Below, piece by piece: positions 5,883 to 10,575 of a stretch of DNA of 10,575 bases. Source of the DNA: Aestuariivirga sp. (GTDB lineage Bacteria > Pseudomonadota > Alphaproteobacteria > Rhizobiales > Aestuariivirgaceae); contig JADCDC010000326.1 of NCBI GenBank assembly GCA_020252385.1, positions 1 to 10,575 of the forward strand, in the 5' to 3' direction. The position numbers and the translations under genes were made by a program. Below the pieces are notes generated by a model. The model made no database searches. It was given only the letters and a program-made list of their open reading frames with translations, and was not told the origin of the DNA. Positions within the stretch are counted from its first letter, which is position 1; every line of letters begins with the position of its first letter.

Positions 5883-6887
5883 TTACGGTGTCAGCGGAAC
5901 GGCGATGCGCGCCGCGATCGGATAGTGGTCCGATCCCGCGGCCTCCCCGATGCGCGCCGCCTCGATCAGCCTCACGGCGCGCGACAGGAAGATGTGGTCG
6001 ATGGCGATCTGCGGCAGGTTCAGCGTCGCCGGCCAGGAAGGCAGGAAGGTGACGCGCCGCAGATTGGCCCCGGCCTCGATCACCCCGAGGATCCGGGAGT
6101 ATGGGGTGGCATTGAAGTCGCCCATCACCAGCTTGTGGCCCGGCAGCTTCTCCAGCATGCGCGACAGGGCCACCGCCTGGCGGAACTGGGCGCGTGAATG
6201 CGGAAAGCGAAGGGTGTGGACGCCGATGACGGTGAGCCCACCATCGGCCGCGCCGAGCCTCGCGAGGATGAAGGGCGGCCCGTCCCAGGGCGCGCGCGAC
6301 TGGCTCTCGAGGATCGGGCGCTTGGACAGGATCGCCAGCCGGCAATAGTCGAACTGGAAGCAGTCCGCCTGATAGGGATAGCGCGCCCTGAGTGCCGCCA
6401 GGATCGGCCGCTTGGCGGGGCTCATCTCGATCAGCGTCACGATGTCGGCGTCGAGCCGCTCGATCTCGGCCTTCACCCGCGCTGCATCCTCGTTGACCCA
6501 GAGCGTGTTGAAGCTCGCAACGCTCAGCGCCCGCTCGCCCGCCTTGGCCTCGCCCAGCACGGCGGGGCTGCGGCTGGCGATGTGGGGCCAGGCGCCGATC
6601 GCCACCACGCCGCCCAGCAGCAGCAGCAGTGCTGCGAACAGCTTGCCGCGCGGCAGCAGCATGCCGATGGCGAAGGCCGCCGTCATCAGCGCGAAGTGCA
6701 GCGTGAAATGCGAGAACACATCGAAGCCGATCCACAGCTGGCCGGCGCGCGACAGGACAAGCCCGAGGAGACCGAGCAGCACACCGAGCCTGCATTCGAC
6801 AGCACCGGTGGCGCGGCGCTTCTTGCGCGGCGCATTCTCCGCCTGCTCGCCCTGCGATGCAGTGAAACTGTCAGCCGGCCCGGGCAC
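5883..6887 (-). CDS. Membrane-anchored endonuclease/exonuclease/phosphatase (EEP) family protein
   Basis: Seen: a basic cytoplasmic stretch (RKKRR, 21-25), three hydrophobic segments (about 33-48, 55-78, 83-100), then a complete EEP domain. Its motifs in order are SFNTLW (N127), TLIEMSP (E154), GVHTLRFPHS (H224), GDFNATPYS (D257, N259), AIDHIF (D297, H298) and GSDHYPI (D320, H321). All expected metal-binding and catalytic residues of the Mg-dependent EEP superfamily are present, so the enzyme looks active. By the positive-inside rule, with three segments, the catalytic domain should face the periplasm. Substrate cannot be read from sequence; EEP relatives hydrolyse nucleic acids, phosphoinositides or sphingomyelin. 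The start is a GTG 17 bases after the GST stop, with only a weak GGGA upstream, so the N-terminus is tentative. It probably shares a transcript with the GST gene. Confidence 0.85.
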   Translation of the reverse strand: MPGPADSFTASQGEQAENAPRKKRRATGAVECRLGVLLGLLGLVLSRAGQLWIGFDVFSHFTLHFALMTAAFAIGMLLPRGKLFAALLLLLGGVVAIGAWPHIASRSPAVLGEAKAGERALSVASFNTLWVNEDAARVKAEIERLDADIVTLIEMSPAKRPILAALRARYPYQADCFQFDYCRLAILSKRPILESQSRAPWDGPPFILARLGAADGGLTVIGVHTLRFPHSRAQFRQAVALSRMLEKLPGHKLVMGDFNATPYSRILGVIEAGANLRRVTFLPSWPATLNLPQIAIDHIFLSRAVRLIEAARIGEAAGSDHYPIAARIAVPLTP

Positions 6888-6904
6888 GATGGTCCCGCGT
6901 CACG

Positions 6905-7681
6905 TCAGAGGAGCCTGCTCTCCATCGGCAGCACCTGGTCTGGTGCACCAAAGCCCGGCAGCGCCTCGAAGCGCTTCTTCCAGGCGGAGACGTTGGGATA
7001 GGGCGTGAGGTCGATGTTGGCTTCCGCGGCATAGCGCAACACGCCATAGATGCCGATATCGGCAATGGTGGGGCGCTTTGCGGCAATCCACTCCGACTTG
7101 CCGAGCTCGTTCTCCATCATGGCGAGTGCGGCCTTGGCCTCGGTGTCATACATGATGCGCACCTCGTCGCCGAACTGGCGGAGGCCGCGGGCGCGCGCCC
7201 TGAGGCGGAACACCGGAACCGCCAGCTTGTCCCACTGCCAGAACAGCCATTCGCGGATGCGGTTGCGCTCGACCTCGGTCTTGCCGTCGAACCTGTGCAG
7301 TTCATCCGCCAGATGCTGCAGCACCGCGGCGGACTGCACGTAATAGGTCTGCCCGTCGCGCAGCGCCGGCACCTGCCCGTAGCGGTTCTTCACCAGATAG
7401 TCCGGCTGCTTGTGCTGGCCTTCCCGCAGGTTCACGTGAATGTAGGAGAAGGGATACTTCGACAGCGACAGCATCAGCGCCACGGTATAGGTCGGGCCCG
7501 AGCCCAACATGCCGTAAAGCGTGAAGCGCTGCTTGTCGACGGCGGCCGCCACGGGTGCGGCTGCGGGCTTCTTGGCCACGGGTGCGGGCTTCTTCTTTGC
7601 CGCCGCGGGCTTTGGCGCCGGCTTCTTCGCGGCTTTCTTCACGACAGGCTTTTTCGCAGCCTTTTTGGCTGTCTTCGCCAT
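6905..7681 (-). CDS. Glutathione S-transferase family protein with Lys/Ala/Pro-rich N-terminal tail (258 aa)
   Basis: Seen: residues 1-50 are an AKKPA-type low-complexity tail resembling the C-terminal tail of histone H1. A GST fold follows. The thioredoxin-like domain (about 52-128) has LYGMLGSGPTY, the cis-proline loop YGQVPAL (101-107) and VQSAAVLQHLA (115-125); the Q-S pair is the glutathione gamma-glutamyl site as in pi and mu classes. The helical domain has the TIAD capping box (205-208) and YPNVSAWKKRFEALPGF (228-244). It should be a cytoplasmic glutathione-dependent transferase or peroxidase; the substrate is unknown. The ATG at 7681 is preceded by GGAGGGG about seven to nine bases upstream; a TTG at 7711 in frame is much less likely. 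The tail is highly positive and might bind DNA, RNA or ribosomes; that is inference. Confidence 0.87.
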   Translation of the reverse strand: MAKTAKKAAKKPVVKKAAKKPAPKPAAAKKKPAPVAKKPAAAPVAAAVDKQRFTLYGMLGSGPTYTVALMLSLSKYPFSYIHVNLREGQHKQPDYLVKNRYGQVPALRDGQTYYVQSAAVLQHLADELHRFDGKTEVERNRIREWLFWQWDKLAVPVFRLRARARGLRQFGDEVRIMYDTEAKAALAMMENELGKSEWIAAKRPTIADIGIYGVLRYAAEANIDLTPYPNVSAWKKRFEALPGFGAPDQVLPMESRLL

Positions 7682-7725
7682 GGTTATGCCCCTCCCGGAC
7701 TTACGCAACAAAACTCCGGGTACGG

Positions 7726-7754
7726 ACTATAGCGGAGAATATTCCGAAAGGAAA
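7726..7754 (-). promoter_or_regulatory. Possible sigma-70-type promoter for the GST gene
   Basis: On the minus strand a TATAGT (7731-7726) lies 45 bases before the GST start codon. TTTCCT (7754-7749) sits 17 bases further upstream as a weak -35. The -10 is good and the -35 poor, so this is a candidate only. Confidence 0.35.
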
Positions 7755-7888
7755 ACTGAAACTAAGCTACTGACCGAAATAGCAAAATTGCCACGAAAAC
7801 TGGTGGCGGAACCAACCCGGAGGCGGCGCAAGGCGTTTAAGAAAACGGACGAAAACGATATCACAAGCTCTTGATAAGATGAAATAAT

Positions 7889-7962
7889 CCGTCATCCCGG
7901 CGAAAGCCGGGACCCAGCTATGGCCGCCCGAGGCTGGGCCCCGGCTTTCGCCGGGGTGACGG
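7889..7962. repeat. REP-like dispersed palindromic element
   Basis: Two 29-base arms (7889-7917 and 7934-7962) are inverted copies matching at 27 of 29 positions. Both contain the core CCCGGCGAAAGCCGGG or a close variant, separated by 16 bases. Both mismatches can form G-U pairs in RNA. Elements of this type are scattered through intergenic regions of many alphaproteobacteria, and when translated give the familiar 'PAFAGMT' and 'PGESRGP' strings. It lies between the end of gatB and the GST gene, where a transcript hairpin could protect or terminate the gatB message. Confidence 0.85.
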
Positions 7963-8020
7963 AAAAGAAGGGTGAGGTGACGGAATGGAGGGATGGGGTG
8001 ACAGTCCTCCCCAGGGGGGG

Positions 8021-9499
8021 TCAAATCCCCAGCTTTGCCTTCAGCAGGTCGCTCACCGCCTGGGGGTTGGCCTTGCCGCCCGTCCCCTTCATCACCTGGC
8101 CCACGAACCAGCCGAGCATGCTGGGCTTGGCCTTCACCTGCTCCACCTTGTCCGGGTTGGCGGCGATGATCTCCATGACGGCCTTTTCGATGGCCCCGGT
8201 GTCGGTCACCTGCCTGAGGCCCCGGGCCTCGACGATGGCCTTGGGCGAGCCACCCTCGGTCCAGGCGATCTCGAACACGTCCTTGGCGATCTTGCCGGAA
8301 ATCGTGCCCTCCCCGATCAGGTCCACGATCTCGCCCAGCTGGGCGGCGCTGACCGGCGTGGTGTCGACCGACTTTCCTTCCTTGTTGAGGCGGCCGAACA
8401 GCTCGTTGATCACCCAGTTGGCGGCCATCTTGCCATCGCGGCCCTTCGCCACCTGCTCGAAGAAGTCGGCCGAGGCGCGTTCCGACGTCAGCACCTGCGC
8501 GTCATAGGCGGTGAGCCCATAGTCCTTCATGAAGCGCGCGATCTTCTCGTCCGGGAGTTCGGGGAGCGAGGCGGCGATCCGGCCGATCCATGCCTCGTCG
8601 AGTTCGAGCGGCAGGAGATCGGGGTCGGGGAAATAGCGGTAGTCATGCGCCTCCTCCTTGGAGCGCATGGAGCGGGTCTCGCCCTTCCTGGCGTCGAAGA
8701 GCCGGGTCTCCTGGTCGATCTTGCCGCCGTCCTCGAGGATGCCGATCTGGCGGCGCGCCTCGTATTCGATGGCCTGGCCCATGAAGCGGATCGAGTTCAC
8801 GTTCTTTATCTCGCAGCGCGTGCCGAATTCCCCGCCCGGCCGGCGCACCGAGACGTTGATGTCGGCACGGAGCGAGCCCTGCTCCATGTTGCCGTCGCAG
8901 GTGCCGAGGTAACGCATGATCTGGCGGAGCTTGGTCACATAGGCCTTGGCCTCGTCCGCCGAGCGCATGTCGGGCTTGGACACGATCTCCATCAGGGCGC
9001 AGCCCGAGCGGTTGAGGTCGACGAAGCTCATGTTGGGGTGCTGGTCATGGAGCGACTTGCCCGCATCCTGCTCGAGATGCAGGCGCTCGATGCCCACCTC
9101 GACGGACCGGCCGTCGACGTCGACGTGGACGGAGCCCTCGCCCACCACCGGCTGCTTGTACTGCGAGATCTGGTAGCCCTGCGGCAGGTCCGGGTAGAAA
9201 TAGTTCTTCCGGTCGAACACGGAGCGCTTGTGGATCTCCGCCTTGAGGCCAAGCCCCGTCCTGACCGCCTGCTCGACGCAGAACTCGTTGATCACCGGCA
9301 GCATGCCGGGCATGGCCGCGTCGACGAGGGAGACATGGTCGTTGGGCTCGCCGCCGAATTCGGCCGAGGCGCCCGAGAACAGCTTGGACCTGGCCAGCAC
9401 CTGCGCATGGACCTCGAGCCCCAGGACGATCTCCCAGTCGCCCGTCGCACCCTTGATCCAGTCCTTCTTCTCGGCCACGCGCCTGGCGGATTCCATCAT
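8021..9499 (-). CDS. gatB: Aspartyl/glutamyl-tRNA amidotransferase subunit B (GatB)
   Basis: GatB is the kinase/transamidase subunit of GatCAB, which turns Glu-tRNA(Gln) into Gln-tRNA(Gln), or Asp-tRNA(Asn) into Asn-tRNA(Asn), using ATP and ammonia channelled from GatA. Seen: WEIVLGLEVHAQVLARSKLF near the N-terminus, YPDLPQGYQISQY, LHLEQDAGKSLHD, DLNRSGCALMEIVSKPD, MEQGSLRADINVSVR, and a helical YqeY-like C-terminal domain. At 492 residues it has full family length, with no breaks. I place the start at the ATG at 9499 because GAGGTG lies six bases upstream; a GTG at 9508 in frame overlaps that ribosome site. gatA and gatC are not in the window, so the subunits are dispersed in this genome. 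A small membrane protein gene lies 49 bases upstream on the same strand. Confidence 0.97.
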   Translation of the reverse strand: MMESARRVAEKKDWIKGATGDWEIVLGLEVHAQVLARSKLFSGASAEFGGEPNDHVSLVDAAMPGMLPVINEFCVEQAVRTGLGLKAEIHKRSVFDRKNYFYPDLPQGYQISQYKQPVVGEGSVHVDVDGRSVEVGIERLHLEQDAGKSLHDQHPNMSFVDLNRSGCALMEIVSKPDMRSADEAKAYVTKLRQIMRYLGTCDGNMEQGSLRADINVSVRRPGGEFGTRCEIKNVNSIRFMGQAIEYEARRQIGILEDGGKIDQETRLFDARKGETRSMRSKEEAHDYRYFPDPDLLPLELDEAWIGRIAASLPELPDEKIARFMKDYGLTAYDAQVLTSERASADFFEQVAKGRDGKMAANWVINELFGRLNKEGKSVDTTPVSAAQLGEIVDLIGEGTISGKIAKDVFEIAWTEGGSPKAIVEARGLRQVTDTGAIEKAVMEIIAANPDKVEQVKAKPSMLGWFVGQVMKGTGGKANPQAVSDLLKAKLGI

Positions 9500-9548
9500 G
9501 CTCTTCACCTCTGAACTGGCGCCTTGGTAGCCATTTGGGGTGGCAGGT

Positions 9549-9767
9549 TCAAGACCCGTGGCGGGAAAGCTCCCGCCCGATGGCGCGCGCCAGCCACAGG
9601 GCCCCCGCCAGGATGAGGCAGAGGAGGACCGTGAAGCCCGGTTCCAGCCCGGTCACGTCCCCGCCCTGCTTCCAGAGCTCGATCCCGATCACCAGCAGGA
9701 CGAATCCGGCCGAGGCCAGCGCCCCGCCGCGCAGGATCTTCAGCACGATGTATCCGACGGGTGACAT
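9549..9767 (-). CDS. Small two-helix inner-membrane protein of unknown function (72 aa)
   Basis: I do not recognise a family. Seen: two strongly hydrophobic segments, roughly residues 14-32 (GGALASAGFVLLVIGIELW) and 45-61 (FTVLLCLILAGALWLAR). They are joined by a short polar loop (KQGGDVTGLEPG), with basic residues at positions 10 and 13 and again in the tail (RAIGRELSRHG). The positive charges suggest both ends are cytoplasmic. The ATG at 9767 has AGGAGG just upstream. The gap to gatB is 49 bases and no terminator lies between, so the two may be co-transcribed. The frame is intact and its hydrophobic pattern is that of a real protein rather than a chance frame, but the product has no known role. 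Confidence 0.6.
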   Translation of the reverse strand: MSPVGYIVLKILRGGALASAGFVLLVIGIELWKQGGDVTGLEPGFTVLLCLILAGALWLARAIGRELSRHGS

Positions 9768-9827
9768 GTCCCTCCTGGCCCTTAGAGCGGGGTTTTCCCG
9801 TTTGTCCCATCATGCTACCGCTTCGGC

Positions 9828-10575
9828 ATGTCGAAAACCAAACCCGATCTCTCCGCCCTTTCACCCGAAACCCGCCTCGTGGCGGCCGGCAGGGACTATG
9901 CCGAGCACGGCTTCGTCAACCCCGCCGTCTACCATGGCTCGACCGTGCTGTTCCCCACCGCGCGCTCGCTCCATGACCGCTCGCAGAGCTATGTCTACGG
10001 CCGGCGCGGCACGCCCACCTCGCGCGCCGTCGAGGAGGCGGTCGCCATGGTCGAGGGCGGCCACAACGCCAAGATGCTGCCCTCCGGCATGGCGGCCATC
10101 TCCACAGCCCTCCTGGCCTTCCTGAACGCCGGCGACCATCTCCTCATGGTGGACACCGTCTACCAGCCCGCCCGCCACCTCTGCGACGGGCTGCTGAAGC
10201 GGATGGGAATCGAGACCAGCTACTATGACCCGCTCATCGGCCGCGGCATCGCCAGCCTCATCCGCCCGACGACGCGGGTCATCTATGCCGAGTCGCCCGG
10301 TTCCCAGACGATGGAGGTGCAGGATGTTCCGGCACTGGCCGAGGCTGCCCACCAGGCGGGCACCATCCTGATGGTCGACAACACCTGGGGAGCGGGGCAC
10401 TATTTCAAGGCCTTCGCGCATGGCGCCGACGTCTCGATCCAGGCCGCCACCAAATATCTCGTCGGCCATTCCGACGCCATGATGGGCACCGTCACCTGCT
10501 CGGAGGCGACCTGGGAACGCTTCAAGCACGCCTATGAGGAGATGGGCATGTTCGCGGGGCCCGACGACATGTACC
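9828..10575 (+). CDS. metC: Cystathionine beta-lyase, PLP-dependent Cys/Met metabolism family (3' end outside the window)
   Basis: The enzyme cleaves cystathionine to homocysteine, pyruvate and ammonia, the penultimate step of methionine synthesis by transsulfuration. Seen in the 249 visible residues: NPAVYHGSTVLF (31-42), the YGR cofactor-phosphate motif (57-59), LPSGMAAIS (84-92), the VDNTWGAG strand with the pyridine-binding Asp (D184), and SIQAATKYLVGHSD (203-216) with the Schiff-base lysine K209. FAGPDDMY (242-249) is typical of MetC rather than MetB or MetZ. Family members are about 390 residues, so roughly a third is missing. The ATG at 9828 gives the expected N-terminus but has no clear Shine-Dalgarno sequence. 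The gene diverges from the small membrane protein/gatB unit with a 60-base spacer. Other PLP lyases of the family remain possible but less likely. Confidence 0.9.
   Translation, partial: MSKTKPDLSALSPETRLVAAGRDYAEHGFVNPAVYHGSTVLFPTARSLHDRSQSYVYGRRGTPTSRAVEEAVAMVEGGHNAKMLPSGMAAISTALLAFLNAGDHLLMVDTVYQPARHLCDGLLKRMGIETSYYDPLIGRGIASLIRPTTRVIYAESPGSQTMEVQDVPALAEAAHQAGTILMVDNTWGAGHYFKAFAHGADVSIQAATKYLVGHSDAMMGTVTCSEATWERFKHAYEEMGMFAGPDDMY

Larger units (their letters stand above)
7682..8020. other. Gene-free spacer upstream of the GST gene containing a dispersed palindrome
   Basis: No credible gene is seen in these 339 bases. The first 200 are AT-rich for this genome and should carry the minus-strand GST promoter. 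The rest holds a long imperfect palindrome (listed separately) and two further copies of its end motif, GGTGACGG at 7975-7982 and GGTGACAG at 7998-8005, which look like remnants of the same kind of element. I find no T-tailed terminator for gatB here. Confidence 0.6.

Noticed and set aside
5635..6795. Minus-strand open frame of 386 codons
   Set aside because: It is an alternative frame of the EEP and SEL1-like genes; the product is Arg/Ala-rich without domains, while the other frames carry intact motifs.
7767..8024. Minus-strand 85-codon frame containing 'PGESRGP' and 'PAFAGMT'
   Set aside because: These strings are the well-known translation of the dispersed palindrome at 7889-7962; this is not a gene.
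7985..9514. Plus-strand open frame of 509 codons, longer than gatB itself
   Set aside because: It is the antisense shadow of gatB in GC-rich DNA; its product is low-complexity in His, Asp, Val and Leu and has no family features.
9768..9827. Possible SAM riboswitch upstream of metC
   Set aside because: Only 60 bases separate the divergent genes, too little for a SAM aptamer plus promoter, and no matching core is visible.

Overview
The window looks like a high-GC alphaproteobacterial chromosome, most likely order Hyphomicrobiales (Rhizobiales). The reasons are the strongly GC-rich, GC3-biased core genes, an Irr-type iron-control (ICE-box-like) palindrome in front of an iron-binding protein gene, a dispersed palindrome of the 'cccggcgaaagccggg' kind typical of alphaproteobacterial genomes, and the presence of gatB. 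This assignment is an inference; no species can be named from the sequence.

Positions 1-3525 look like accessory DNA. Three tightly overlapping minus-strand genes form an ABC three-component (ABC-3C) system, a class of predicted conflict/defence modules known mainly from comparative genomics. In transcription order they are a protein with an N-terminal nuclease-like region and an ABC-3C C-terminal domain (3106-1886), a middle component of the MC3 type (1886-1392), and a DUF3732 SMC-like ATPase (1395-1) that runs off the window edge. The reading frames touch by 1 and 4 bases, so translation is probably coupled. This block has visibly lower GC than the rest. A gene-free spacer of about 420 bases rich in inverted repeats separates it from tRNA-Ser(GCU), whose 3' end points at the block. 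That is the usual geometry of an element integrated at a tRNA gene. The far end of the block lies outside the window, so integration is not proven.

Positions 3526-5525 hold the tRNA, a 68-residue conserved-looking helical protein gene, and, divergently, a periplasmic Fe(III)-binding protein gene. The latter has an ICE-box-like operator and its own terminator, with no permease or ATPase gene next to it. A small secreted protein gene with its own terminator follows.

Positions 5522-8020 carry three minus-strand genes: a glutathione S-transferase with a Lys/Ala/Pro-rich histone H1-like N-terminal tail, a membrane-anchored endonuclease/exonuclease/phosphatase-fold protein, and a short SEL1-like protein. 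Upstream of the GST gene is a 339-base spacer containing a near-perfect 29-bp inverted repeat.

Positions 8021-10575 are housekeeping: gatB (tRNA-dependent amidotransferase subunit B) preceded by a small two-helix membrane protein gene, and divergently a PLP-dependent cystathionine beta-lyase gene (metC) cut by the window end.
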